A stretch of 64,000 nucleotides of DNA from Azospira restricta (GTDB lineage: Bacteria > Pseudomonadota > Gammaproteobacteria > Burkholderiales > Rhodocyclaceae): NCBI RefSeq assembly GCF_016858125.1, contig NZ_CP064781.1, positions 3,481,501 to 3,545,500 of the forward strand, given 5' to 3'. Each line of letters opens with the position of its first letter. Positions within the stretch are counted from its first letter, which is position 1. The notes under the pieces are model-generated. The model ran no database searches. It was not told the origin of the DNA and worked only from the letters and a program-made list of their open reading frames with translations. Positions 23,639 to 36,260 of this stretch are shown here, in pieces. A program made the position numbers and the translations under genes.

Positions 23639-23941
23639 ATGGAGCTGACCCCACGAGAGAAAGACAAGCTGCTGATCTTCACCGCCGGCCTGCTCGCCGA
23701 ACGGCGCCAGGCCCGGGGCCTGAAGCTCAACTATCCGGAGGCGGTGGCGCTGATCACCTGCGCCATCCTCGAAGGTGCGCGCGAGGGCAAGACCGTCGCC
23801 GCGCTGATGCACGAGGGCACCCAGGTGCTGGCGCGCACCGACGTGATGGACGGGGTCGCCGAGATGATCCCGGAGATCCAGGTCGAGGCGACCTTCCCGG
23901 ACGGGACGAAGCTGGTCACCGTGCACAACCCCATCGTCTGA
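23639..23941 (+). CDS. ureA: urease gamma subunit
   Basis: The 100-residue small structural subunit. It starts [21 protein letters not shown] and contains [19 protein letters not shown] and [20 protein letters not shown]. Full length for bacterial UreA. GAGGAGAC precedes the start. It combines with UreB and UreC into the (abc)3 enzyme in the cytoplasm. Confidence 0.98.
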   Translation: MELTPREKDKLLIFTAGLLAERRQARGLKLNYPEAVALITCAILEGAREGKTVAALMHEGTQVLARTDVMDGVAEMIPEIQVEATFPDGTKLVTVHNPIV

Positions 23942-23950
23942 GGAGCCGAG

Positions 23951-24252
23951 ATGATCCCCGGAGAACTGCTCGCCGAACCCGGCGAACTCGAACTGAACGC
24001 CGGCCGGCCGACGATCGTGCTGACGGTGGCGAACACCGGCGACCGGCCGATCCAGGTCGGCTCGCACTACCATTTCCACGAAACCAACGCCGCGCTGGCC
24101 TTCGACCGCGAAGCGGCGCGCGGCTACCGCCTCGACATCGCCGCCGGCACCGCCGTCCGCTTCGAGCCGGGGCAGACGCGCACGGTGCAGCTGGTCGCGC
24201 TGGCCGGCGAGCGCAGGGTCTATGGTTTCCGCGGCATGATCCAGGGGGCGCT

Positions 24253-24256
<4 letters not shown>
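23951..24256 (+). CDS. ureB: urease beta subunit
   Basis: The 101-residue subunit, with [41 protein letters not shown] and [23 protein letters not shown] in their usual places. The stop overlaps the ureC start (ATGA). Confidence 0.98.
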
Positions 24257-25959
<1,703 letters not shown>

Positions 25960-25961
25960 CC

Positions 25962-26504
25962 ATGCTGATCCTGAACCGACGCACCGACGCCGCGGCCACC
26001 GACACCGTGGCGCTGGCCTACGACGAGCGCAAGCGCAGCCGCCTCAAGGTGACGCTCGCCTCCGGCCGCGAGGCCGGCATCTTCCTCGAACGCGGCGACC
26101 ACCTGCACGGCGGCGACCGGCTCGCCGCCGAGGACGGCAGCGCCGTCGTCGAGATCGTCGCCGCCCCGGAGCGGCTGATCGAGGCGAGCGCCGACAGCCC
26201 GCTGCTGTTCGCCCGCGCCGCCTACCATCTCGGCAACCGCCACGTGCCGGTGCAGCTCCTGCCGACGGCGCAGGGCGGCCGGCTGCGCTTCCAGACCGAC
26301 CACGTGCTGGCCGAGATGGTGCGCGGGCTGGGCTGCGCGGTCGCCGAAACGGAGGCGCCCTTCCAGCCGGAATCCGGCGCCTACGGGGCGCACGGCGGGC
26401 ATCACCGGCACGGCGGCGAGGGCGACGAGGGCAACGACTTGCACGACCCCGGCCACGGCCCGCACCGCTCGCTGCCGAAGATCCACCAGTTCAAGCCGCG
26501 CTGA
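25962..26504 (+). CDS. ureE: urease accessory nickel chaperone UreE
   Basis: A 180-residue dimeric metallochaperone. The N-terminal peptide-binding domain is at about 1-70 and the metal-binding domain has the conserved YHLGNRHVPVQ (dimer-interface His). A His-rich tail (AHGGHHRHGG ... HDPGHGPHRSLPKIHQ) suits nickel storage. It begins two bases after the ureC stop. Confidence 0.95.
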   Translation: MLILNRRTDAAATDTVALAYDERKRSRLKVTLASGREAGIFLERGDHLHGGDRLAAEDGSAVVEIVAAPERLIEASADSPLLFARAAYHLGNRHVPVQLLPTAQGGRLRFQTDHVLAEMVRGLGCAVAETEAPFQPESGAYGAHGGHHRHGGEGDEGNDLHDPGHGPHRSLPKIHQFKPR

Positions 26505-26506
26505 CC

Positions 26507-27199
26507 GTGCCGCACGCCGCCGCCCTGCCGCTCGCCCGCCTGCTCCAGCTCGCCAGCCCGGCCCTGCCGGTCGGCGCCTACACCTATTCGCAGGGGCTGG
26601 AATGGGCGGTCGAATGCGGCGTCGTCCGCGACGAGGCGACCGCCGGCCGCTGGATCGGCGACCTGCTCGCGCACGGCATCGGGCGCTACGAGGCGCCGCT
26701 CGTCGCGGCGCTGATGGCGGCCTGGTCGCACGGCGACCGGCGGGAGATCGCCCGCCTCAACGCGGAGTTCATCGCCAGCCGCGAAGCCGCCGAGCTGCGC
26801 GCGGAAACCGTGCAGATGGGCTTCTCGATGCGCCGCCTGCTCGCCGACCTGCGCGACGACGCGCTCGCGCCGCACGGCGAGGCGCTCGCCGCGCTCGACG
26901 AGGTCGCCTTCCCCACGGCCTGGGCCGGCATCGCCGCGGCCTGGGGTATCGCGGTCGACGCCGCAGTGACCGCCTACCTCTGGTCGTGGGCGGAGAACCA
27001 GGCGATGGCGGCGCTGAAGGCCGTGCCGCTCGGGCAGGCCGCCGGCCAACGCCTGCTCGCCGCGCTCGGCGCCGAGCTGCCGCGCATCGCCGCCGCGGCG
27101 ATCGCGCTGCCCGAGGCGCGCTGGAGCAACTTCGCGCCGGCGTTCGCGATCGCCTGCGCCCGCCACGAAACGCAATATTCACGTCTCTTCAGGTCCTGA
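26507..27199 (+). CDS. ureF: urease accessory protein UreF (GTG start)
   Basis: The 230-residue all-helical accessory protein that couples UreD to the GTPase UreG. It shows [25 protein letters not shown], the family's best-conserved block, and [25 protein letters not shown]. The start codon is GTG at 26507, two bases after the ureE stop; there is no ATG nearby in frame. Confidence 0.95.
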   Translation: MPHAAALPLARLLQLASPALPVGAYTYSQGLEWAVECGVVRDEATAGRWIGDLLAHGIGRYEAPLVAALMAAWSHGDRREIARLNAEFIASREAAELRAETVQMGFSMRRLLADLRDDALAPHGEALAALDEVAFPTAWAGIAAAWGIAVDAAVTAYLWSWAENQAMAALKAVPLGQAAGQRLLAALGAELPRIAAAAIALPEARWSNFAPAFAIACARHETQYSRLFRS

Positions 27200-27203
27200 C
27201 CCC

Positions 27204-27833
<630 letters not shown>

Positions 27834-27851
27834 GGCGGCGCGGATTCAGTC

Positions 27852-27998
27852 CGTCACCCCGGCGCAGGCGCCCGCAGGCGAAGGGGCCGATGGCTCAAGT
27901 GCCCTCGGGATGCCGGGGTCCGGTTCGTTGAGTTTCCTGGATTCCGGCGCGGGCGTAGCCCGGCCTGCCCTGAGTTTGCCGAAGGGCCGGAATGACGG
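27852..27998. repeat. palindromic interspersed repeat, copy D (divergent)
   Basis: A mosaic of the same units, CGTCACCCCGGCGCAGGCG, GGGGCCGATGGCTCAAGTGC, CCTGGATTCCGGCGCGGGC and GGGCCGGAATGACGG, without the conserved outer flank of copies A-C. It fills the 195 bases between ureG and rhlE, which have no gene. Confidence 0.6.
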
Positions 27999-28028
27999 CT
28001 GGTGACTTGATCGGCGGTTCGCTGACGC

Positions 28029-29381
<1,353 letters not shown>

Positions 29382-29647
29382 TGGTTTTCGCTCCGAAAAT
29401 CAGGCCCCGCGCTCGTTCGCGCATCAGTCGGGACCATCGGAATCTGGTGGGGGGACCGGTGTGGTCGGAGATGCCGCCGCGCGACTGACCGGCGCAGCGA
29501 CGAAGGCGCGCAGTCTAACACGGGCGACGGCGCAGCAGGCGGTTTTCGGCGGCGGCGCCCGCGGGAACGTTTCGCCGCCCCGCCCCTCCAACCGCAGGAA
29601 CGTTCCGTGCAGTGGGCAGCATTCCAACCGAAGAGGAGGCAGCAAGG
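29382..29647. other. divergent promoter region rhlE / small membrane protein
   Basis: 266 GC-rich bases between divergent genes. They contain the rhlE leader and the ribosome binding site AGGAGG (about 29633-29638) of the membrane-protein gene. No further element was recognised. Confidence 0.4.
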
Positions 29648-29956
29648 ATGAAGATGATCATCTGGGTTCTGTGGCCGTCGTTCGCCGCCGCGGGCATCGC
29701 GGAAGTGGTGTTCTTCACGCTGATCGACCCGCAGCAGCTGTACCTGCTCGGCCAGCCGATCAACGTGTCGCCGATGACCACCTACTCGATCGGTTTCCTG
29801 CTCTTCTGGCTGGTCTGTGCCGGCGCCAGCCTGATGACCTACTTCATGCTGCCGGCCGATGCGAAGAAGCTGCTCGGCCAGCACGCCGCCGAGCATCCCG
29901 ACCTGACCGAGCCCCGCCGTGCCGAGCGCATGCGGACGAAGCTCAGTCACCACTGA
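29648..29956 (+). CDS. small two-helix membrane protein, unknown function
   Basis: A 102-residue protein with two predicted membrane helices (about residues 3-22, IIWVLWPSFAAAGIAEVVFF, and 45-66, TYSIGFLLFWLVCAGASLMTYF), a short loop between and a charged cytoplasmic tail. The ATG at 29648 is preferred to the one at 29612 because AGGAGG precedes it and the first helix then starts at once. The loop motif DPQQLYLLGQP may be conserved. I know no function; it is a single gene between divergent and convergent neighbours. Confidence 0.75.
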   Translation: MKMIIWVLWPSFAAAGIAEVVFFTLIDPQQLYLLGQPINVSPMTTYSIGFLLFWLVCAGASLMTYFMLPADAKKLLGQHAAEHPDLTEPRRAERMRTKLSHH

Positions 29957-29969
29957 CCCGACGCTCCCC

Positions 29970-29989
29970 GGCGGCCCGCCCGGGCCGCC
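29970..29989. terminator. hairpin between convergent genes
   Basis: Perfect stem GGCGGCCCG / CGGGCCGCC with a two-base spacer, located between the convergent membrane-protein and chemoreceptor genes. No T-run follows on either strand, so termination strength is uncertain. Confidence 0.4.
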
Positions 29990-29995
29990 TGCCGC

Positions 29996-32014
29996 CTAGA
30001 CGCGGAAGCGCGCGACCAGCCCGCGCAGCTCCTGCGACAGGTGCTCCAGCCGCTCCGCCTCCTGCTCGGCGCGGCCGACGACGGCGTCGTTCTGGCTGGC
30101 CATGTCGGCGATGCGCACGACGAAGTCGCGGATCGCCTGCACCGACTCGGCCTGCGAGCGCATCGCGCCGGTGATCACGTCGACGCCTTCCGAGGTCTTC
30201 GCCACCGATTCGCTGGCCGACGACAGGCGGCCGGAAACGTCCTGCAGGAAGCCCTCGCTCGCCGACAGCGAGTCCTTGCCGCGGGTGATGGCGCCGGTGA
30301 CGCCGTCGGAGCGGGCGTTGATCTCCTGCGTCAGGCGGTCGATCTCGTTGGCCGACTTGGCCGACTTCTCGGCGAGCTTCCTGACCTCGTCGGCGACCAC
30401 CGCGAAGCCGCGGCCGTGCTCGCCGGCGCGCGCCGCCTCGATCGCCGCGTTCAGCGCGAGCAGGTTGGTCTGCTCGGCGATGTCGCGCACCTGGCCGGTC
30501 ATGCCGTGGATGTCCATCGTCGCCTGCACGAATTCGGCGACGGTGACGGCGATCTGCTCGACCGCCTCGCGCACGACGCGGATCTCGTCGAGCATGCGCA
30601 TCAGGTTCTTGTAGCCGTCGTCGGTCTGCTGCCGGCTGTCGCGGGCGATGTGGTCGACCTCGCCGGCGTTGGTGGCGACGCTGCGGATGCTGTCGGCCAT
30701 GGCGTCGGCCGACGACGCGGTCTCCTGCGTCAGCCGGCTCTGCTCGGAGGAGCTGGCGGCGAGCTGGTGGGTCGCGTCGTTCATCGTGTGCGCGGCGTCG
30801 AGCAGCGCGCCGGCGCTGGTCTGCAGCGTGTTGATCACCCCCCGGAAGGCGTCGGCCATGCGGTTGAAGCTCTCGGCGATGTCGGCGAATTCGTCGCGCG
30901 TGCCGACCGCGATGCGGTAGCCGAGTTCGCCGTCGGCCAGCCGCTTGCCGCCCTCCATCAGGCAGCGCGTGCCGGCCTGCATGCTCAGGTAGGAGCCGAC
31001 CGACAGGTAGCCGGCGACGAGCATGCCGGCGAGCACCGCGAACAGGTTGAGGTTGCGCTTGCGTTCGAGCTCGCCGAGCCGCGCCTCCAGCCGCCCCTGC
31101 AGCGATTTCGCGACCAGCCCTTCCAGCTGCTGTGTCGCGAGCCGGGCCGGGTCGGTCTTTTCCAGCGCTTCCGGCACCGGGATGTTGATGTCGCCGGCGC
31201 TGACCAGGCGGCCGTCGATCAGCCGCCGGGTGAGGTCGATGCCTTTCTGCACCTCGGCCAGCCCCTTGTCGAAGCCGGCCTTCAGCTCGGGCGCGGCGCG
31301 GCCGACCTTGTCGAGGTTCTCCTTGACGCGGCCGAGCTGGCTGACCGCGTCGCCGGTCAGGCGGTCGAGGCGGCCGACGTCGGTGGCGTCGATCATCTGC
31401 ACGCTGGCGATGTTGGCGACGCGCAGGCGGATCTGGCCGACCGTCTCCAGCAGTTGCGGCAGGCGGTTGACCAGCGTGTCGTAGAGATAGTTGGCATCCA
31501 CTTCCGGATCCAGCGTCAGCCCGGCCTCGTCGGCGGTGAGGCGGGCGAGCGCGGCGAGGCGGTCGGCGAAACGCTGGTGCAGCTCGCGGATTTCGGGCGC
31601 CGAGGAGTTGGCGATCACCTGGTTGAACAGCTGCCATTCCTTGTCGAGCGCCTTCCACGCGTCGTCGAGCACGGCGCTGCCCTGCGCCTGCTTGCCGGCG
31701 GCGGACAGCGCGGCGCCGATCTGCTGGCGCAGCCCGGCGGCGTCCTTCTCGGAGGCCGAACTGTCGCCGAAGGCGACCAGCGACGAGGCGAGCAGGTGGC
31801 GGTCGACCAGCTGGCTGACGCCGCGCAGCGCGACCACGCGGGCCACGCCGTCGACCTCGTCGCGCGTCTTCGACAGCCGCTCATTGACTGCGACCAGGAA
31901 CTGCGCGAGCAGCGCGGCGACGAGCAGACCACCGGCGGCGCCGATGATGATGAAGCGCACCGCGAAGCGCATGCGGTTCATCAACCCTACTGCGGGGGCA
32001 AAGAAAAACGACAT
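29996..32014 (-). CDS. methyl-accepting chemotaxis protein
   Basis: A 672-residue chemoreceptor. Membrane helix 1 is at about 15-38 ([23 protein letters not shown]). A long periplasmic, largely helical sensor domain runs to about 320 and membrane helix 2 follows ([21 protein letters not shown]). Then come a HAMP-like region ([25 protein letters not shown]) and the signalling domain with hairpin tip [41 protein letters not shown] (given in overlapping parts). No C-terminal NWETF-type pentapeptide is present. The ligand is unknown. The gene stands alone, 240 bases after metZ. Confidence 0.95.
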   Translation of the reverse strand: MSFFFAPAVGLMNRMRFAVRFIIIGAAGGLLVAALLAQFLVAVNERLSKTRDEVDGVARVVALRGVSQLVDRHLLASSLVAFGDSSASEKDAAGLRQQIGAALSAAGKQAQGSAVLDDAWKALDKEWQLFNQVIANSSAPEIRELHQRFADRLAALARLTADEAGLTLDPEVDANYLYDTLVNRLPQLLETVGQIRLRVANIASVQMIDATDVGRLDRLTGDAVSQLGRVKENLDKVGRAAPELKAGFDKGLAEVQKGIDLTRRLIDGRLVSAGDINIPVPEALEKTDPARLATQQLEGLVAKSLQGRLEARLGELERKRNLNLFAVLAGMLVAGYLSVGSYLSMQAGTRCLMEGGKRLADGELGYRIAVGTRDEFADIAESFNRMADAFRGVINTLQTSAGALLDAAHTMNDATHQLAASSSEQSRLTQETASSADAMADSIRSVATNAGEVDHIARDSRQQTDDGYKNLMRMLDEIRVVREAVEQIAVTVAEFVQATMDIHGMTGQVRDIAEQTNLLALNAAIEAARAGEHGRGFAVVADEVRKLAEKSAKSANEIDRLTQEINARSDGVTGAITRGKDSLSASEGFLQDVSGRLSSASESVAKTSEGVDVITGAMRSQAESVQAIRDFVVRIADMASQNDAVVGRAEQEAERLEHLSQELRGLVARFRV

Positions 32015-32112
32015 CGGTCTCCTCCATGATTCTTATGTGATTGGTCGTGCCGGGCCGGGGAGAGCCGACACGATCCCGCCACAGTATTTCGCAGGCGGTC
32101 GGTCGGCCCAAT

Positions 32113-32126
32113 TGTGGAAATCCACA
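32113..32126. promoter_or_regulatory. dyad TGTGGA-AA-TCCACA before the chemoreceptor gene
   Basis: A perfect 6-2-6 inverted repeat about 100 bases upstream of the chemoreceptor start. It could be an operator; no partner is known. Confidence 0.35.
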
Positions 32127-32221
32127 GACCGGACACGTTTTTGTGGAGATTCTGCGCCGCTTCCGGCGGCAAGAAAGTCAGCGCGACGACAAAGTGCGCA
32201 ACTTCGCCGGCGGGGAGGAGG

Positions 32222-32250
32222 AAGAACAGCCGGCGACGGGCGTCGCCGGC
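32222..32250 (-). terminator. probable intrinsic terminator after metZ
   Basis: Perfect 9-bp stem GCCGGCGAC / GTCGCCGGC with loop GGGC at 32229-32250. On the minus strand it is followed by TGTTCTTCCT, a modest T-rich tail. Confidence 0.6.
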
Positions 32251-32255
32251 GGCAG

Positions 32256-33452
32256 TCAGAGGCGGGAGAGGCCGCGCTCGAGGTCGGCCTGCAGGTCGAC
32301 CAGCGCCTCCAGGCCGACGGCGACGCGCAGCAGGCCTTCGCCGATGCCGGCGGCGGCGCGCGCCTCCGGCGAGATGCGGCCGTGCGTGGTCGATGCCGGA
32401 TGCGTCAGCGTCGTCTTGGTGTCGCCGAGGTTGGCGGTGATCGACAGCAGCGCGCACGAATCGACGACGCGCCAGGCTTCGCTGCGGCCGCCCTTCACTT
32501 CGAACGAGACGATGGCGCCGCCGCCCTTCTGCTGGCGCATCGCCAGCGCGTGCTGCGGGTGCGAGGCGAGGCCGGGGTAGAACACGCGCGCGACCTTGGG
32601 ATGCGCCTCCAGCCACTGCGCGAGCTGCAGCGCGCGGGTGGACTGCGCCTCCATCCGGATCTGCAGCGTCTCCATGCCTTTCAGCAGCACCCAGGCGTTG
32701 AACGCCGACAGCGTCGGCCCGGCGGTGCGCAGGAAGGCGAGCACCGGGTCGGTGAATTGCCTGGCGCCGACGACGGCGCCGCCGAGCACGCGGCCCTGGC
32801 CGTCGAGGTACTTGGTCGCCGAATGCACGACGAGGTCGGCCCCGAGGTCGAGCGGGCGCTGCAGGATCGGCGTGCAGAAGCAGTTGTCGACGGCGACGAG
32901 GATGCCCTTCGCGTGCGCCACCGCGCTGAGCGCCTGGATGTCGGCGATCTCGGTGAGCGGGTTCGACGGCGTCTCGAGGAAGAACAGTTTCGTGTTCGGG
33001 CGGATCGCCGCCTCCCACGCGCCGACGTCGGTCTGCGCCACGGTGGTGGTCTCGACGCCGAAGCGCGCGAGGATGTTGTTGAACAGCTGCAGCGTCGCAC
33101 CGAACAGGCTGTTGGAGGCGACGATGTGGTCGCCGGCCGACAGGTGCGCCATGATCAGCGCCAGGATCGACGACATGCCGCTGGCGGTGGCCACCGCCGC
33201 CTCGCCGCCTTCGAGCGCGGCCAGCCGCTCCTGGAAGGCGGCGACGGTCGGATTGGTGAAGCGCGAGTAGACGTTGCCCGGCTCGTCGCCGGAGAAGCGC
33301 GCGGCCGCCTGCGCGGCGCTGTCGAAGACGAAGCTGGAGGTCAGGTACATCGCCTCCGAGTGCTCGTTGAACTGGCTGCGCGCGGTGCCGGCGCGCACCG
33401 CCAGCGTCTCCGGCTGGTAGCCGGCCTGCGGGTCGCGGTTCTGCTCGGCCAT
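32256..33452 (-). CDS. metZ: O-succinylhomoserine sulfhydrylase
   Basis: A 398-residue PLP enzyme of the Cys/Met metabolism family that makes homocysteine directly from O-succinylhomoserine and sulphide. The PLP Lys is Lys214 (HSATKYLDGQG). The substrate-binding features FTNPTVAAFQERLAALEGGE and VVDSCALLSITANLGDTKTTLTHPASTTH are present. PurF precedes it and the start ATG overlaps the purF stop (TGATG). The purF-metZ pairing is common in proteobacteria. The alternatives cystathionine gamma-synthase and O-acetylhomoserine sulfhydrylase are less likely from context. Confidence 0.9.
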   Translation of the reverse strand: MAEQNRDPQAGYQPETLAVRAGTARSQFNEHSEAMYLTSSFVFDSAAQAAARFSGDEPGNVYSRFTNPTVAAFQERLAALEGGEAAVATASGMSSILALIMAHLSAGDHIVASNSLFGATLQLFNNILARFGVETTTVAQTDVGAWEAAIRPNTKLFFLETPSNPLTEIADIQALSAVAHAKGILVAVDNCFCTPILQRPLDLGADLVVHSATKYLDGQGRVLGGAVVGARQFTDPVLAFLRTAGPTLSAFNAWVLLKGMETLQIRMEAQSTRALQLAQWLEAHPKVARVFYPGLASHPQHALAMRQQKGGGAIVSFEVKGGRSEAWRVVDSCALLSITANLGDTKTTLTHPASTTHGRISPEARAAAGIGEGLLRVAVGLEALVDLQADLERGLSRL

Positions 33453-34981
33453 CAGGCTTGCTCCGACATCAGGTTGAGGTGCATCTGCTGCGACGCGCCG
33501 CCGTCCTCGGAATCCTTCTTCGGCGTGCCGTTGCGCGCGGCCTCGATCTCGTCGAGGTATTCCGGGCTGATGTCGCCGGTGACGTAGCAGCCGTCGAAGC
33601 ACGAGGCGTCGAACGACGAGATGCGGTCGGAGAGCTCGCGCACCGAGGTCTTCAGCGAATCGATGTCCTGGTAGACGAGGCCGTCGGCGCCGATCTCGCG
33701 GGCGATCTCCTCGTCGCTGCGGCCGGTGGCGATCAGCTCGCCGCGCGTCGGCATGTCGATGCCATAGACGTTCGGGAAGCGCACCGGCGGCGCCGCCGAC
33801 GCGAAATAGACCTTGAGCGCGCCGGCGGCGCGCGCCATCTCGACGATCTCGCGACTGGTCGTGCCGCGCACGATCGAATCGTCGACCAGCAGCACGCGCT
33901 TGCCGCGGAATTCCTCGCGCACGGTGTTGAGCTTCTGGCGCACCGACTTCTTGCGCGTCGACTGTCCCGGCATGATGAAGGTGCGGCCGATGTAGCGGTT
34001 CTTGACGAAGCCCTCGCGGTACGGGATGCCCAGCGTCTGCGCCAGCTCCATCGCGGAGGGCCGCGACGAGTCGGGAATCGGGATGACGACGTCGATCTCG
34101 TCGACCGGCAGGTTCAGCTTCACCTTGTCGGCGAGGTGCTGGCCCATGCGCAGGCGGGTCTCGTAGACCGAGACGCCGTCGATCACCGAGTCCGGGCGCG
34201 CGAGGTAGACGTACTCGAAGATGCACGGCGAGTAGACCGGCTGCTGCGCGCACTGGCGCGTGTGCAGCTGGTGGTTGAAGTCGATGAAGATCGCCTCGCC
34301 CGGCTCGACGTCGCGCACGACCGAGAAGCCGAGCGTGTCGAGCGCGACCGACTCGGAGGCGACCAGGTATTCGGTGCCCTCCGGCGTCTCGTTGGTGCCG
34401 TAGACCAGCGGCCGGATGCCGTGCGGGTCGCGGAAGGCGAGCAGTCCGTAGCCGGCGATGATGACGACCACCGCGTAGGCGCCGCGGCAGCGGCGATGGA
34501 CGCCGGCGACGGCCTGGAAGATGCTGTCGACGTCGAGGTCGAAGCCGTGCGCGCAGGCCTGCAGCTCATGCGCCAGCACGTTGAGCAGCACTTCCGAATC
34601 GGAGTTGGTGTTGATGTGCCGGCGGTCGAGCCGGAACATCTCTTCCTGCAGCTGCTGCGTGTTGGTCAGGTTGCCGTTGTGGCCGAGCACGATGCCGAAC
34701 GGCGAATTGACGTAGAACGGCTGCGCCTCGGCGAAGTTGTACGCCGAGCCGGCGGTCGGGTAGCGCACGTGGCCGATGCCGATGTTGCCCGGCAGCGCGC
34801 GCATGTTGCGCGTGCGGAAGACGTCGCGGACCAGACCCGGCCCCTTGTGCATGTGGAAGGTGTTGCCTTCCGCGGTGGCGATCCCCGCCGCGTCCTGGCC
34901 GCGGTGCTGCAGCACCATCAGGCCGTCGTAGAGCAGCTGGTTGACCGGGGTGGTTGCGACAACGCCGAGAATTCCGCACAT
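33452..34981 (-). CDS. purF: amidophosphoribosyltransferase
   Basis: First committed step of purine synthesis: PRPP plus glutamine to phosphoribosylamine. The 509-residue protein begins MCGILGVV, so Cys2 becomes the N-terminal nucleophile of the glutaminase domain. The PRPP loop is [19 protein letters not shown] in the C-terminal phosphoribosyltransferase domain. [21 protein letters not shown] and the late [11 protein letters not shown] match the E. coli-type enzyme. It follows cvpA by 12 bases, the standard order. Confidence 0.98.
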   Translation of the reverse strand: MCGILGVVATTPVNQLLYDGLMVLQHRGQDAAGIATAEGNTFHMHKGPGLVRDVFRTRNMRALPGNIGIGHVRYPTAGSAYNFAEAQPFYVNSPFGIVLGHNGNLTNTQQLQEEMFRLDRRHINTNSDSEVLLNVLAHELQACAHGFDLDVDSIFQAVAGVHRRCRGAYAVVVIIAGYGLLAFRDPHGIRPLVYGTNETPEGTEYLVASESVALDTLGFSVVRDVEPGEAIFIDFNHQLHTRQCAQQPVYSPCIFEYVYLARPDSVIDGVSVYETRLRMGQHLADKVKLNLPVDEIDVVIPIPDSSRPSAMELAQTLGIPYREGFVKNRYIGRTFIMPGQSTRKKSVRQKLNTVREEFRGKRVLLVDDSIVRGTTSREIVEMARAAGALKVYFASAAPPVRFPNVYGIDMPTRGELIATGRSDEEIAREIGADGLVYQDIDSLKTSVRELSDRISSFDASCFDGCYVTGDISPEYLDEIEAARNGTPKKDSEDGGASQQMHLNLMSEQA

Positions 34982-34993
34982 CTTTGAGGTTTC

Positions 34994-35482
34994 CTACCTG
35001 AATCGAATCCGTTTTGCCGCTTCCGGCGGCAGCCAGGGCTTGCTCGCCAGCACGGCGGTTTCCAGCGGCGGCGCCAGCCGCGCCTCCGCCCACCAGGACT
35101 GCTTCGGCGCCGAGGTCATGCCGCCGATCGCGACCAGCACCAGCACGATCAAGAGCCCGCGCGCGACGCCGAAGAACACGCCGAGCACGCGGTCCACCGC
35201 GCTCAGCCCGAGCGCCTTCAACAGTCCGCGGATCGCCAGCCGCACCAGGCCGAGCACGATCAGCACGCCGACGAAGACCAGCGCATAACCGGCCAGCACG
35301 CGCATTCCCGGATCGGCGACGGCGGTGATCAGGCCGCCGACCTCCGCGCCGAACTGCCACGCCGCGAGCACCGCCAGCACCCACGCGAGCAGCGCCAGCA
35401 CCTCGCCGATCAGGCCGCGCCACATGCCCAGCGCCAGCGACGCGAGCAGGATGACGATCACCCCGTAATCGAAAGCCGTCAT
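34994..35482 (-). CDS. cvpA: CvpA-family membrane protein
   Basis: A 162-residue inner-membrane protein with four hydrophobic segments. It begins FDYGVIVILLASLALGMWRG and contains AVDRVLGVFFGVARGLLIVL, the family signature. CvpA is needed for colicin V export in E. coli and is linked to envelope stress; its molecular role is unclear. It sits between the SPOR gene (13 bases) and purF. Confidence 0.93.
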   Translation of the reverse strand: MTAFDYGVIVILLASLALGMWRGLIGEVLALLAWVLAVLAAWQFGAEVGGLITAVADPGMRVLAGYALVFVGVLIVLGLVRLAIRGLLKALGLSAVDRVLGVFFGVARGLLIVLVLVAIGGMTSAPKQSWWAEARLAPPLETAVLASKPWLPPEAAKRIRFR

Positions 35483-35495
35483 CGACCGCCGCTGC

Positions 35496-36260
35496 TCACT
35501 GCTTGACGGCGACGACGCCGTTCACCCCGATCCGCTTCATCCGCTCGAGCGCCTTGTCGGCCGCGTCGCGGCTGGCGAAGGGACCGGCGCGCACGCGCGT
35601 CTTCTTGCCCTGCGGCGAGTCCAACGCTTCGGTATAGACCTTGATGCCCAGTTCGCCCAGCTTCGTCTGCAACTGCTTGACGTTGGCCTGATTGGCGAAG
35701 GCGCCGATCAGGATCACGTGCTGTTCCGCCGCCGCGGCAGGCGGCGCGTCCGGCGTCTTGCCGGCGAGGATCGCCGCCGCCCGGCGGGAATCGTCGCCGC
35801 CGGCCTTCGCCTTGTCCGCGGCGGACTTGTCGGCCGGCTTCTCCGCCGCCTTGTCGACCGCTTTCTCGGCCGGCTTCTCCGGCGCCCTGGCCGGGGCCGC
35901 CGGTTTGTCCGCCGGCTTCTCGGCCACCTTGGCGGTGGCCTTGTCCGCGGGTTTCTCGGCCGCTTTGTCGGCGACCTTCTCCGCTACCGCTTCCGCCGGC
36001 TTGTCGACCGCCTTCTCCGGCGCCGCCTTCGCCGCCGGCGCCTCGGCCGGCTTCGCGGCGAGCGCCTTCGGATTGAACGCCGGCGCCTGGTCCTGGCCGG
36101 GGATGCGGATCTCGACGTCGGCGACCGGCGCCTGCGGCGTCGGGTCCATCACCATCGGCAGCACGACCGCGGCGAAGACCGCCATCGCGACGGCGCCGAC
36201 CAGGCGGCGACGGGCGCGCTTCTTCAGCGGCAACTGGGCGTCGGCTTCCGGCATCGACAT
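35496..36260 (-). CDS. SPOR-domain cell-division protein (DedD-like)
   Basis: A 254-residue bitopic membrane protein. A short basic cytoplasmic start is followed by one membrane helix (about 20-41, LVGAVAMAVFAAVVLPMVM). A roughly 125-residue Ala/Lys/Pro/Glu-rich linker made of irregular AEKPADKA-type repeats spans the periplasm, and the C-terminal SPOR domain (about 177-252, HVILIGAFANQANVKQLQTKL ... VRAGPFASRDAADKALERM, with a gap) binds denuded peptidoglycan at the septum. It corresponds in position to dedD of E. coli (folC-dedD-cvpA-purF). Its start overlaps the folC stop by one base. Confidence 0.9.
   Translation of the reverse strand: MSMPEADAQLPLKKRARRRLVGAVAMAVFAAVVLPMVMDPTPQAPVADVEIRIPGQDQAPAFNPKALAAKPAEAPAAKAAPEKAVDKPAEAVAEKVADKAAEKPADKATAKVAEKPADKPAAPARAPEKPAEKAVDKAAEKPADKSAADKAKAGGDDSRRAAAILAGKTPDAPPAAAAEQHVILIGAFANQANVKQLQTKLGELGIKVYTEALDSPQGKKTRVRAGPFASRDAADKALERMKRIGVNGVVAVKQ

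Noticed and set aside
35700-36100. CRISPR-like repetitive DNA in the SPOR and fimV genes
   Set aside because: The repeats are coding (EKPADKA, EPPKPA), irregular and unspaced.
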